Source: Chloroflexota bacterium
GTDB lineage: Bacteria; Chloroflexota; UBA11872; VXNJ01
DNA length: 64,000 bases
NCBI GenBank assembly: GCA_026707405.1
Contig: JAPOWW010000002.1
Coordinates: 1-64,000, forward strand
Direction of reading: 5' to 3'
Position 1 is the stretch's first letter. Every line of letters starts with the position of its first letter. This document shows positions 17,531 to 26,481 of this stretch, one piece after another. Both the position numbers and the translations under genes were made by a program. The notes beneath the pieces were generated by a model. The model did no database searches. It saw only the letters and a list, made by a program, of their open reading frames with translations, and was not told the DNA's origin.

Positions 17531-18679
17531 GTGGTTGAGCAGCTGAACGTCGGCATAGCGGGCGCGCGGAGGGGCCCGGCGTTGATTGCGGGCTTTCGTG
17601 CGCACGAGAACGTGGAAGTAACCGCGATCTGCGATATCGATGAAGAGCGGCTGCGACAAGCCGCCGATCGCCATGCCATTCGAAACAGGTTTACCGACTT
17701 CGACCGGATGCTGGAATCGGATATCGACCTGGTCTTCGTGGCGACTCCGATGCACCTGCACGTGCCGCAAACGCTCACGGCGTTGAATGCTGGAAAGCAC
17801 GTCATGAGTGAAGTCACCGCGGCGGTTTCCGTCGAGCAGTGCCGGGAGCTGTTCGATGGCGTGCAACGCGCGAAGAAGTCGGGCCTGAAGTACATGATGG
17901 CCGAAAATGTCTGCTTCGAGTGGGACAGCCTGATTATTCGCAACATGGTGCGGAAGGGCCTGTTTGGTGAGCTCTACTTCGGGGAGGGCGAATATCTCCA
18001 CGAGATCAGGGCGCTCCACTACGACGACGGCGGGACGCCTACCTGGAGAAGCAGGTGGCAGGTTGGAGTCAACGGCTGCACCTACGGCACGCACAGCCTC
18101 GGGCCGGTGCTGGAATGGTTCGATGACCGAGTCGATTGGGTCGTGTGCCTGGGCAGCGGGAGACATACCGCCCCCGAGCACGAGGCGGAAGATACGACCA
18201 CCATGCTTTGCAAGACGACCTCGGGCGCGCTGATCAAGATCCGTGTGGACATGCTCTCGAACAGGCCGCACGGAGGCATTTATTTGGCGTTGCAGGGAAC
18301 CAAGGGCTGCTACGAGGCATCCCGTGGATTCCGCGGCCGGCCGAAGGTATGGCTGGACGACTTTGAGGAGACCTCCGCCGGTGGGAACGGGCATGACGGC
18401 TCCGGCCGCGAGTGGCGGCCCCTCGCCGACTTTGAGGACGAGTTCCTGCCTGACTTCTGGAAGAACGCACCGCCGGAGGCGTTCGCCTCGGCTCACGGCG
18501 GGACCGACTTCTTCGTGGTCAATGACATCATCGCCGCCATTCGTGAAGACAAGGAGCCGGAGATCGATGTCTACAGGGCCTTGGACTATACGTTGCCGGG
18601 ACTGATGTCACAGATTTCGATAGCGCAGCACGGAAGGCCCGTGAAGGTGCCGGATTTCCGGGCCGGTGAATGGACGTAG
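17531..18679 (+). CDS. Gfo/Idh/MocA family oxidoreductase
   Basis: NAD(P)-binding Rossmann domain at the N-terminus (LNVGIAGARRGPALIAGF; the second Gly position is altered, G-x-A-x-x-x-x rather than G-x-G), then VFVATPMHLHVPQTLTAL and VMSEVTAA where the usual EKP is replaced by SEVTA. The C-terminal alpha/beta domain has GTHSLGPVLEWF. 382 aa. The missing Lys of EKP suggests altered chemistry or a branch that uses another residue. It sits 40 bases before the SMP-30 gene on the same strand and likely shares its transcript; together they could oxidise a sugar and open the lactone. Confidence 0.82.
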   Translation: MVEQLNVGIAGARRGPALIAGFRAHENVEVTAICDIDEERLRQAADRHAIRNRFTDFDRMLESDIDLVFVATPMHLHVPQTLTALNAGKHVMSEVTAAVSVEQCRELFDGVQRAKKSGLKYMMAENVCFEWDSLIIRNMVRKGLFGELYFGEGEYLHEIRALHYDDGGTPTWRSRWQVGVNGCTYGTHSLGPVLEWFDDRVDWVVCLGSGRHTAPEHEAEDTTTMLCKTTSGALIKIRVDMLSNRPHGGIYLALQGTKGCYEASRGFRGRPKVWLDDFEETSAGGNGHDGSGREWRPLADFEDEFLPDFWKNAPPEAFASAHGGTDFFVVNDIIAAIREDKEPEIDVYRALDYTLPGLMSQISIAQHGRPVKVPDFRAGEWT

Positions 18680-18719
18680 ACGCAGCCGGGATTGCCGGGA
18701 AAGACTGGAGTGATGTTTA

Positions 18720-19574
18720 GTGGACTACGGTGAGTACGAGGTATTCGCAAGCGGATTTGTATTCCCCGAGGGACCGGCGTTCGACCGGGCGGGAAATCTA
18801 TACATTACCGACGGCAAGGGAGGTCGCATTCCGCGGGTCGACCTGAACGGCAACGTATCGACGTTCGTGGAATCAGAAGGGGGGCCCAACGGCTCGGCTT
18901 TTCATCAAAACGGCGATCTCTACGTCGCCGAACCTGAGGCGAAGCGCATAACCTGCGTGTCGCCGAGCGGGCAGACTCGCGTGGTCGCCGACCAATTCGA
19001 GGGCGAGCCGTTTTTCGGTCCCAACGACATCACGTTCGACTTGCAGGGTAGGGCCTATTTCACTGACCCCGGCGAATCGAACGTGGAGGATCCTTACGGC
19101 CGGGTTTTCCGGATCGATCCGGACGGCACGGTCACCCGAATAGCCGACGGTATGGCCTACCCGAACGGATTGGCCATAACCCCTTGCGGCCAGGGACTGA
19201 TAGTGGCGGAGACCTTCTCCGAAAAGCTGCACCGGTTCTCGCTGGACGCAAACGGGGACGCGGTCGAGCGCGAGGAGTTTGCGTACGTCGGAACGGGCCG
19301 TGAAGGTGAAGTGGGTCCCGACGGAATGGCGTTCGACGAGGACGGCTACATTCACGTTGCGGTTTTTGGAGGTGGCATAGTTTCGGTCGTCTCCCGCGAT
19401 GGCGAGGTCGTGGAACGGCTGCCGGCCGGCGGATTGCGGCCCACGAACGCCGCGTTCGGCGGACCGGACCGCAAGACGCTATACGTGACCGAGACGGAGA
19501 ACCGGATAGTGACGGCCATTCACGCCCCGCGAGCGGGCTTGCCGCTGTTCGGAGGACTGGGAGCGGTCCAATAG
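18720..19574 (+). CDS. SMP-30/gluconolactonase family protein
   Basis: Six-bladed propeller lactonase. Metal-ligand positions of the family can be assigned: Glu in FPEGPAF (about residue 17), Asn in FFGPNDI, Asn in YPNGLAI, and Asp in VGPDGMAF. Repeated YITDG, YVAEP and YFTDP strands mark the blades. 284 aa, no signal peptide. Start GTG 18720. It would hydrolyse a sugar lactone produced by the preceding Gfo/Idh dehydrogenase (inference from adjacency). Confidence 0.85.
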   Translation: MDYGEYEVFASGFVFPEGPAFDRAGNLYITDGKGGRIPRVDLNGNVSTFVESEGGPNGSAFHQNGDLYVAEPEAKRITCVSPSGQTRVVADQFEGEPFFGPNDITFDLQGRAYFTDPGESNVEDPYGRVFRIDPDGTVTRIADGMAYPNGLAITPCGQGLIVAETFSEKLHRFSLDANGDAVEREEFAYVGTGREGEVGPDGMAFDEDGYIHVAVFGGGIVSVVSRDGEVVERLPAGGLRPTNAAFGGPDRKTLYVTETENRIVTAIHAPRAGLPLFGGLGAVQ

Positions 19575-19588
19575 GTCGGCTGGCGTCC

Positions 19589-19618
19589 GGCCGAAAGGCC
19601 TCCCGTTGGCAGAACGGG
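19589..19618. terminator. Twin hairpins between convergent genes
   Basis: GGCC-GAAA-GGCC (19589-19600), a GNRA-loop hairpin, is followed by CCCGTT-GGCAG-AACGGG (19602-19618). They fill the 70-base gap between the SMP-30 gene and the oppositely directed ceramidase-like gene. No U-run follows on either strand, so a termination role is only suggested by position. Confidence 0.4.
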
Positions 19619-19644
19619 GGCTGACTGGCTAATTCGCGCCTGCC

Positions 19645-21027
19645 TCAGTCCCAGAGCCTCTTCAAAGCCTCTCCGCAGGCCTTCACGAGCATGCTGGCCG
19701 CGTCCGGCTGATAGGGCGAGGTCGTAACTTCGTATCCGCCCTTCGCGTATGCGTCGGGCATGGGCATGTATCCAAAATACCCGTTCGAGTACCCGGAAAA
19801 GGCGGTGTGGGCGGCGGGTGAATACTGCTTGACCTCCGCGCCTATTTCCGCGAACGGCTCCAGCGGCGTCGCAACGAGCGCCACCGGGCCCAACCGCATT
19901 GCCTGGATCCAGATATCGACTTTTCCGCCGCCAAACAGCTTGGCGTGATGCAAGGCTAGCTCGGCTCGCCGCGCGGGCCATGCCGCCTCGTAGATCACTG
20001 ACTGATCGCCAGTCTTGCGCGCCTCGACGAGAGCTGACTTGCGGCTGTCGAATTCTGCCTCCGCTTCACTGACAGGCGGATATTCCTTTACTGGCAGCTC
20101 GAGATTCGTGTTTAAGACCGCGAGGCTGGAGTCGGGCTCGCCCGCCGGTTTGTCCTCGTAGATTCCCAGCTCGGCGCCGGAGGGCAGTATCCTGACCAAC
20201 TCTTCCTTGCGCGGGACCGGATCGATGTCCAGTCGGACCCTTGCGGCTTCGATACCCAGCCGATGTCCGGCCTGGCGATAGACATTCGCGTCGTCCGTGA
20301 AACCGTTGACAGGCCCGACGTTTCCGGTGGCGCCTTGCAGAAAGAGGCAGAGTCCTCCGATGTTTTGCTCGACGGTTTGCCGCATGGGACCCGGAAAGTC
20401 CGGGGTAACGGAGCGATTGGGCGGACCGATGGTCGTTCCATGACAACCGTAGTTGACTAGGGTTGCTATAGGCTTTTCGTCGAGATCGTCAACGGCAATC
20501 ACCACTACTTCGCGGTCGACGAAACCGTCCCAGTTTCTTCCGCAGAAGATGTTGCCTTCCGAGTTTGTCATCCGCCTGTTGACGTTATTGGCGCACTCGC
20601 CGGTTCCCGCCCCGATGTGAGCAGGGCGCATGTCATTCTTGGCCCGGTAGACCGCTTCGGCCGCCTTCTCGGGCAGTTCGGCCACGTACGGGGGGATCAG
20701 CTCGTCGCCCTCGGTCATCCAGGTGAAGTCGACGATCGGTCCGGAGTGCGTGTGGCTGTACGAAATTCGGATGTTCGCCGGATCGATGGAGCACTTGGCG
20801 GAAATCGCTTTGCGGACGGCGGAATCGTTTTCCGGCATAAGCCATATCAGGTCGAGGTCGACTATCGCCAATTCGAGGTCGTCCTTGGCTACGACTAGCG
20901 CGGTGCACAAGAGGGGCATATCGACGGCCTCGGCGCGCTGATGGGTTTGAGCGCCCCAACCAGCGTGGGCAATTCCAAGGGGTGGCGTAATGTCCGTTCG
21001 GCCGACGCCGGCTTTTAGCTCTATCAA
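19645..21027 (-). CDS. Neutral/alkaline non-lysosomal ceramidase N-domain-like protein
   Basis: It opens with KAGVGRTDITPPLGIAHAGW, the usual start of the ceramidase-like family, and has the putative zinc-site block SYSHTHSGP (about residue 90) plus VNYGCHGTTIGPPNRSVTPDFPG, where a family His lies. GATGNVGPVNG is also characteristic. 460 aa without the C-terminal Ig-like domain and without a signal peptide, so it is not a secreted ceramidase. Similar proteins are frequent beside Gfo/Idh genes in marine Chloroflexota and Poribacteria, where the substrate is unknown. Transcribed alone, towards the SMP-30 gene. Confidence 0.82.
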   Translation of the reverse strand: MIELKAGVGRTDITPPLGIAHAGWGAQTHQRAEAVDMPLLCTALVVAKDDLELAIVDLDLIWLMPENDSAVRKAISAKCSIDPANIRISYSHTHSGPIVDFTWMTEGDELIPPYVAELPEKAAEAVYRAKNDMRPAHIGAGTGECANNVNRRMTNSEGNIFCGRNWDGFVDREVVVIAVDDLDEKPIATLVNYGCHGTTIGPPNRSVTPDFPGPMRQTVEQNIGGLCLFLQGATGNVGPVNGFTDDANVYRQAGHRLGIEAARVRLDIDPVPRKEELVRILPSGAELGIYEDKPAGEPDSSLAVLNTNLELPVKEYPPVSEAEAEFDSRKSALVEARKTGDQSVIYEAAWPARRAELALHHAKLFGGGKVDIWIQAMRLGPVALVATPLEPFAEIGAEVKQYSPAAHTAFSGYSNGYFGYMPMPDAYAKGGYEVTTSPYQPDAASMLVKACGEALKRLWD

Positions 21028-21237
21028 GATGGTTCACTCCTACTTGCGACGCTGAATAGTGGACGGTTAGCGAGATTGTGTCAAAGGTTCCAGGCTGCCT
21101 ACTTGGATGCTCGCGGGATTAGACCGCCGCCGGCTTGCTAGTATTCGTGGGCGGTTGGCTGGAAGAGGGCCAGTCCGGCCAAAATACAGCTAGACGGTTT
21201 TCAGTTAAGAGACGGTTGTGACTTGAAGGGGGAATCC

Positions 21238-22620
21238 GTGTCGAACGACGACCTCGCCGGCAAGACGAAGCGGATATTTATCGATTTCATGCAGATGAAG
21301 GCCTTTGGTGAAGACCCGCTGATTCTCGCCGACGGCGACGGTATCTACGTCACTGACGTAGACGGCAGGCGCTACATCGACGGACTCTCCGGCGTGATGA
21401 CTTGCAACCTCGGTTACAAGAACCGGACCATCATCGACGCGATAAGCAAGCAGCTTGAACGGCTGCACTTTTCCATGCCGATGTACGCAACCAACGAGCC
21501 GGCCCTGGAGCTGGCGGGGCGAATCAACGACATAACGCCGCCGCACTTCAACACGGTCAAGTTGCTCAGCGGCGGTTCCGAGGTGACGGAGGCGGCGATG
21601 AAGATCGCCCGCCAATATCACCGGCAGACGGGAAAACCGCACAAGTACAAGATACTTTCCCGCTACTGGTCCTATCACGGCGGAACGATGGGATCGCTCG
21701 CGGCTAGCGGCGGTGCGAGCCGCAAGCAGTTCTATGAACCCTATGGAACCGGCTACGTTCACGTCCCGCCGCCGTTTTGCTATCGGTGTCCCTACGGACT
21801 CGAATACCCAAGTTGCGAAGTCGCCTGTGCGTCGGCCATTGAGCAGTTCATCAAAGGGGAAGGTCCGGATACGGTCGCCGCGTTCATAGCCGAGCCTGTG
21901 ATCGTGTCGGGAGACGGGTTCGTGGTCCCTCCGGACGAGTACTTTCCGATCCTGCGCGAAATCTGCGACAAGTACGACATTCTCCTCATTTACGATGAGA
22001 TCATCACCGGCTTCGGCCGGTTGGGGAAGATGTGGGGCGGCGAGGCCGTGGGCGCGTGGCCGGACATAATCGCGGCGGGCAAGGGGATGAGCGCGGGCTA
22101 CTATCCGCTTTCAGTCGTCGTGCTTGCCGACAAGGTTGCGTCGGCCTTCTGGGGCGATGCCGAAGAGGAGGTCCAGTATCACGCCGGTCACACTTACGGC
22201 GGGAATCCCGTGGCTGGAGCGGCTGGAATCGCGGCGATCGATCAGCTCGTCCAGAACGACTATCCGGCCAGGGTGTATGGGCTGGGCAAGTTGCTGATGG
22301 CCAAGCTGGAGGAGTTGCAGGACCGTCACGAGGTGATCGGCCAGGTCAGCGGCAAGGGCCTTTTGTGCGGGATCGAATACGTGCGCGACAGATCGACGCA
22401 TGAGGCGTTTCCCGAGGAGCTGGCGTTTGCCAAGAAGGTTGATCTGGCATGTAGGAAGCGCGGCCTCGTGACTCGCCCGTCGACGCACGTGCAGGTCCTG
22501 GCGCCGCCATTCATTACGACGCCCGATCAGCTCGACGACATCGTTTCGATCATCGACGAGGCGATAGAGGAAACCACGCGGACTTACGCGCCGGAATTTG
22601 CGGCCGCGGCGGTGGGCTAG
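21238..22620 (+). CDS. Class III (omega-type) aminotransferase
   Basis: PLP-dependent fold-type I enzyme. The cofactor Asp is in LLIYDEIITGFGR, the Schiff-base Lys in AAGKGMSAGYYP, and phosphate contacts are in LLSGGSEVTEAAMKIAR. A four-Cys patch CYRCPYGLEYPSCEVAC (about residues 180-197) is shared by a subset of this class and may bind a metal or form disulfides. GTG 21238 is selected because AGGGGGA lies 5 bases before it; a TTG at 21223 precedes that site. 460 aa. It may aminate a keto-sugar, an amino acid semialdehyde or a taurine-like compound; the sequence does not decide. Confidence 0.87.
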   Translation: MSNDDLAGKTKRIFIDFMQMKAFGEDPLILADGDGIYVTDVDGRRYIDGLSGVMTCNLGYKNRTIIDAISKQLERLHFSMPMYATNEPALELAGRINDITPPHFNTVKLLSGGSEVTEAAMKIARQYHRQTGKPHKYKILSRYWSYHGGTMGSLAASGGASRKQFYEPYGTGYVHVPPPFCYRCPYGLEYPSCEVACASAIEQFIKGEGPDTVAAFIAEPVIVSGDGFVVPPDEYFPILREICDKYDILLIYDEIITGFGRLGKMWGGEAVGAWPDIIAAGKGMSAGYYPLSVVVLADKVASAFWGDAEEEVQYHAGHTYGGNPVAGAAGIAAIDQLVQNDYPARVYGLGKLLMAKLEELQDRHEVIGQVSGKGLLCGIEYVRDRSTHEAFPEELAFAKKVDLACRKRGLVTRPSTHVQVLAPPFITTPDQLDDIVSIIDEAIEETTRTYAPEFAAAAVG

Positions 22621-22700
22621 ATTCGGCACATTGCCGAACGTCTGCGGCTGCGATTGGTTGTAGGCGCGCCGCCCAGGGACCGTCTCGAGGTGATTTCCGA

Positions 22701-23570
22701 ATGCGGGCACTGATCACGGGAGCCGGCGGTCAGCTCGCGACTTATCTCGTAGAGGCGCTTGCCGGTAACGACTTACTCGTGCTGTCACGTCGTGAACTTG
22801 ACATAACGGAGTCCGACCAAATCCGTGATGCCCTGGAGCGGGCAAGACCGGACGTCGTGATAAACACCGCGGCGTTTCACAACCTGCCGCAATGCGAAAG
22901 AGACGTGCGGACCAGCTTCGAGGTCAATGCCCGTGCGCCGTTTCTTCTTGCAAAGGCATGTCGCGACCTCGGGGCGAAGTTCGTGCACGTGAGCACCGAC
23001 TATGTGTTCGGCAATGTCGTCGAACCTAGACCGCTGACGGAAGATGATCTCCCGGCTCCGCTAAGCGTTTACGCCGCCTCAAAGCTTGCGGGCGAGCATC
23101 TGGTCCGGCAGGCGACCGACTCGCACCTGCTGATCCGGACTTGCGGGTTATACGGCGCGCGCGGGTCGTCGGGAAAGAAGGGCAATTTCGTTCTGACAAT
23201 GCTGAGGCTGGCGCGCGAGCGGGGCGAAGTCAGGGTCGTGAACGACCAAAGATGCACTCCTACCTACGCCAAATATCCGGCGATGGCGATCGCTGCACTC
23301 GTTCATGCCGACTGCAACGGCACCTTTCACGCCGTCAGCGCCGGCGATTGCACGTGGTACGAGTTCGCCGTGCAGATTCTTCGGCTCGCCGGCGTGTCCG
23401 CCAAGGCGTTTCCGGTCACGTCGGAAGAGTTCTTCGACGGCGTGCGCCGTCCCCCGTATTCCGCCCTGGATTGTTCAAAATTCGAGCGAGCCACAGGCGA
23501 ACGTCTTCCGTCGTGGAAGGACGGGCTGCGAGACTATCTGACTGAGATTGGCGAGCGGCGGCAAGACTAA
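22701..23570 (+). CDS. rfbD: dTDP-4-dehydrorhamnose reductase-like (RmlD)
   Basis: Extended short-chain reductase: N-terminal ALITGAGGQLATYL for NAD(P)H, a conserved LDITESD strand, STDYVFGN with the catalytic Ser/Thr, and the Y-x-x-x-K pair in YAASKLAGEH. 289 aa, the usual length of RmlD, which makes dTDP-L-rhamnose. rmlA, rmlB and rmlC are not adjacent, so the exact nucleotide sugar is unproven; S-adenosylmethionine synthetase regulatory subunit-like relatives share these motifs. ATG 22701 follows GAGGTG. It leads a loose group of glycan genes up to 27636. Confidence 0.78.
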   Translation: MRALITGAGGQLATYLVEALAGNDLLVLSRRELDITESDQIRDALERARPDVVINTAAFHNLPQCERDVRTSFEVNARAPFLLAKACRDLGAKFVHVSTDYVFGNVVEPRPLTEDDLPAPLSVYAASKLAGEHLVRQATDSHLLIRTCGLYGARGSSGKKGNFVLTMLRLARERGEVRVVNDQRCTPTYAKYPAMAIAALVHADCNGTFHAVSAGDCTWYEFAVQILRLAGVSAKAFPVTSEEFFDGVRRPPYSALDCSKFERATGERLPSWKDGLRDYLTEIGERRQD

Positions 23571-23745
23571 CGTGAGCACTGCGGCAACCGGCGGAGGTCA
23601 ATCGGATCTTCGACGGTAGGCGCCGTGCAACTCTATGGCGTATGCACTGAGATAATCTACGGCTTGATCCGCCGCATTGGACCTATCCAGGCCGTCAAGC
23701 GACTGAACCCTATGAGAATCGAATCCACGACACCACACACTGCTC

Positions 23746-24726
23746 ATGAGAACCGCTGAAGCGCTCCCGCTCGTCAGCGTGATAATTCCGTGCCGGACGA
23801 CCAGTCCGGAGCTAGACCAGTGTCTGGACGCGCTCAAACGCCTCGACTATCCGAACTTCGAAGTCCTGGTGATTACCGACGAACCGATCGATGACTGGCG
23901 AGACTCGGTCCGGTACCTTGCATCGGGCGCTGTCGGGCCTGCGGACAAGCGCGATCAGGGCGCGAGGGAATCGAGGGGGACGATTCTCGCCTTCATCGAC
24001 GACGACGCCTATCCCGACAGTCAGTGGCTTAGGAAGGCAGTCGAGGTCTTTGCCGATCCGCAGGTCGCGGCAGTCGGTGGCCCTGGTGTGACGCCTCCGG
24101 AAGACAGTTTCCTTGCGCGGGCCTCTGGCTGGATCTCGTCGTCGTATCTCGGCGGCGGAGTGCAACGCTACCGGTTCATACCCGAGAAGGCGCGCTGGGT
24201 GGACGACTATCCGTCGATGAATTTCCTGGTGCGCAGGTCCGCGTTTGAGGATGCGGGCGGCTTCGGCACGCATTTTTTCCCCGGAGAAGATACGAAACTC
24301 TGCCTCGCCATAGTAAATGACGGCGGAAAGATCAGGTACGACCCTGGGGTGCTTGTGTACCACCATCGGCGCAATCTGATTGTGCCTCATCTGCAGCAGA
24401 TCGCCCAATACGGCATCCACCGCGGACACTTCGCCCGAATATACCCACGCACCTCGCGACGGCTGAATTACGCTCTTCCGAGTTTGTGGCTGGTAGGTCT
24501 GATCGTCGGGCCTTTGATCGCCCTCGCCTTGCCGCCGCTGTGGTTTGTCTACGTAGCCGCGGTAGCTCTGTACGGAGTCGCGCTGGCGCTGTCGGGGGTC
24601 GAGGTCGCCGTCAGGTCGCGCAGTCTGGCAATGGGGATTGTGACGGCACTGGGTATAGCGTTGACGCACGTCGTGTACGGAGGAGCCTTCATCAAGGGGT
24701 TCGCTGCCCGAAATTTGGAAAGGTAG
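23746..24726 (+). CDS. Family 2 glycosyltransferase, membrane-anchored
   Basis: GT-A domain in residues 1-225: LVSVIIPCR start, the D-x-D-type motif in FIDDDAYPD (about residue 85), and the acceptor-side HFFPGEDTKLCLA with the catalytic ED. Two or three transmembrane helices follow (residues about 245-320, for example WLVGLIVGPLIALALPPLW), anchoring it in the inner membrane. Similar enzymes act on cell-wall or capsular polysaccharides. 326 aa. It is convergent with the radical SAM gene, 21 bases apart. Confidence 0.87.
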   Translation: MRTAEALPLVSVIIPCRTTSPELDQCLDALKRLDYPNFEVLVITDEPIDDWRDSVRYLASGAVGPADKRDQGARESRGTILAFIDDDAYPDSQWLRKAVEVFADPQVAAVGGPGVTPPEDSFLARASGWISSSYLGGGVQRYRFIPEKARWVDDYPSMNFLVRRSAFEDAGGFGTHFFPGEDTKLCLAIVNDGGKIRYDPGVLVYHHRRNLIVPHLQQIAQYGIHRGHFARIYPRTSRRLNYALPSLWLVGLIVGPLIALALPPLWFVYVAAVALYGVALALSGVEVAVRSRSLAMGIVTALGIALTHVVYGGAFIKGFAARNLER

Positions 24727-24747
24727 CCGTCAGGCGCAATAGCGACG

Positions 24748-26481
24748 CTAGACGGGCAAATCCGCGGAGGTTGCCTCGGCAGCTGTTTCGACTAGCTTTT
24801 CCGCAGGCAGCGGCGCGGTGAATCCGCCGGCGGTGTAGAGCTTGGTCGGAAGCTCCGCGACCCCCGTCATCGGGGCCGCAGCGTCGCCCGTGCCCTTGAC
24901 CGTGCCATTCTCGACCTGCCCCTTGCGGAAGTCGAGCAGGTGTCCCACCAGATACTTGGAGCCGCGGACGACGTAATAGCGAAAGTGATCGCGGCTTTTG
25001 ACTGCTGATCGCAGTGTTCGGGCTACGTACTTGGGGGTCAGGAAGCTTGTATAGAGGGACCTTACGAGGCCCATGATTTGTTCGTCGGGAATCGGCGACT
25101 TGAGCACCGGCTCGCGCATGTCGAACCGGTGCCAGTTCTCCGGCCCGTCGAATCTCAACCAGTCGTTCTCGCGGGCCTGCGCGTAGAGCTGAGTTCCGGG
25201 ATAGGGGATGACGATCGTGCCTTGCAGCGTGTTTATCCATCCGCGCTCGAAACACTCTCGTGTGTACTCGACGGTGCGGCGCGCCTCGTCGAATGTTTCC
25301 CAGGGATAGCCGACCATGCAGGTCGCGTGAGGTTCCAGGCCGGCCTCGCTCGCCCAGCGGACCGAGTCCCACTGCTGCTGAACGGTCGTACCCTTGTTGA
25401 GCAAGTCGAGCGTCCGCTGGCTCGCGGACTCGATTCCATAGAGGATGAAGCGGAAGTTGGCCGAAGCGAGCATCTCGTATTCGGCCTGGTTTAGGGCGTC
25501 GGCCCGCATGTTGCAGCCCATCATCAGGACTTTATGCAGACCCCGTTCCCGATATCCTTCGCAGAAGTCGCGCAGCCAGCGGCCGACGGGGAACGTTCCG
25601 GTGTCATCGAAGACCTCTTCGACGCCAAGCTCGACCAGATGCTCCAATTCGTCCAGATAGTCGTCAACCGGTCGTACTGAGAAGACCGGTAACATGCTGG
25701 TCCACGAGCAGAACGTGCAGCCTCCCGCGCCGCGTCTGGGACCGCCGGGCACCCGCCGCCTCCACCAGCAATCGGCGTCGGTTACGCCGGTCGCCCAGCC
25801 GTAGGTTCCGAGCTTGAGAAAGTTGCCGTTGCGGCGGGCGTAGAGCTTCCACTTGACAAGCTCGCGGTCGATGTGAGGTCGTACTTCGACGGGAACCGGA
25901 GGACTCGGGTCTATGCCGGAGTTGACGACGTTTTCGCCGTACCGCCAAAAGACTCCGCCGCCAAGTTCGTCGCCGCGCGACAGGTGGTTCGCGAGACCGA
26001 GTATCGCAAAGTCAAACTGCCCGCCTCGAATGGTGAAGTCTACGGGGCAATATAGGAACGGCTCCTCCGGAAATGCCGTGATGTGGTCGCCGACCAGGGC
26101 GATCCTCATGGTCGGGAATCGCTCTTTGAGGTCGGCGATGCATCGATAGATAGCGAGGGCCGAGGGGGTTTTGGTTTCGATCATCATCAGATCGGGCCGC
26201 GCCAGCTCGATCTGGCGGCAGTACTCCTCCCAGGTCCAGCCTTCGGCAATCCCGTCGAGCCAGACGGCCTCGTGACCGGTCTGTTCGAGCAGCGTGGCCG
26301 CGAGCGCGGGAAGCACCGGGAAAATCACCGTGGCGTTGTCGCCGACGAAGTTGTTCAGGACACGCAGCAACCCGTTTCCCGCGCTGTCGCGGGTCGTGAA
26401 AACCTGATACTGGCGATTCTGGCTTAGAAGCGGAATTCCCTTCTCGGATTCGAAGGGCGGAAAGCTTATAGCGACTTTCAC
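24748..26481 (-). CDS. B12-binding-type radical SAM protein with expanded cluster motif
   Basis: Residues 1-170 fit the cobalamin-binding domain of class B radical SAM enzymes (LPALAATLLEQTGHEAVWLD, then DLMMIETKTPSALAIY and IALVGDHITAFPEE), though the His of D-x-H-x-x-G is not obvious. The radical SAM barrel runs from about 225 to 440. The cluster Cys appear to be C238-x16-C255-x2-C258 (DADCWW...GGCTFCSW) rather than C-x3-C-x2-C, with 13 Arg/Gly/Pro-rich residues inserted. The later IESASQRTLDLLNKGT and GYPWETFDEA blocks are standard. 577 aa. Placed between two glycosyltransferases; a lipid or glycan modification is possible but unproven. Confidence 0.82.
   Translation of the reverse strand: MKVAISFPPFESEKGIPLLSQNRQYQVFTTRDSAGNGLLRVLNNFVGDNATVIFPVLPALAATLLEQTGHEAVWLDGIAEGWTWEEYCRQIELARPDLMMIETKTPSALAIYRCIADLKERFPTMRIALVGDHITAFPEEPFLYCPVDFTIRGGQFDFAILGLANHLSRGDELGGGVFWRYGENVVNSGIDPSPPVPVEVRPHIDRELVKWKLYARRNGNFLKLGTYGWATGVTDADCWWRRRVPGGPRRGAGGCTFCSWTSMLPVFSVRPVDDYLDELEHLVELGVEEVFDDTGTFPVGRWLRDFCEGYRERGLHKVLMMGCNMRADALNQAEYEMLASANFRFILYGIESASQRTLDLLNKGTTVQQQWDSVRWASEAGLEPHATCMVGYPWETFDEARRTVEYTRECFERGWINTLQGTIVIPYPGTQLYAQARENDWLRFDGPENWHRFDMREPVLKSPIPDEQIMGLVRSLYTSFLTPKYVARTLRSAVKSRDHFRYYVVRGSKYLVGHLLDFRKGQVENGTVKGTGDAAAPMTGVAELPTKLYTAGGFTAPLPAEKLVETAAEATSADLPV

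Noticed and set aside
21028-21222. GACGGTT repeated three times in the gap before the aminotransferase
   Set aside because: A 7-mer with irregular spacing, which also occurs elsewhere (for example near 10654 and 17253); too short to claim a site.
22795-22806. A seventh exact match to AACTTGACATAA inside the rfbD-like gene
   Set aside because: It encodes E-L-D-I-T, a conserved strand of the RmlD family, so the match is explained by coding and is not counted as a copy.
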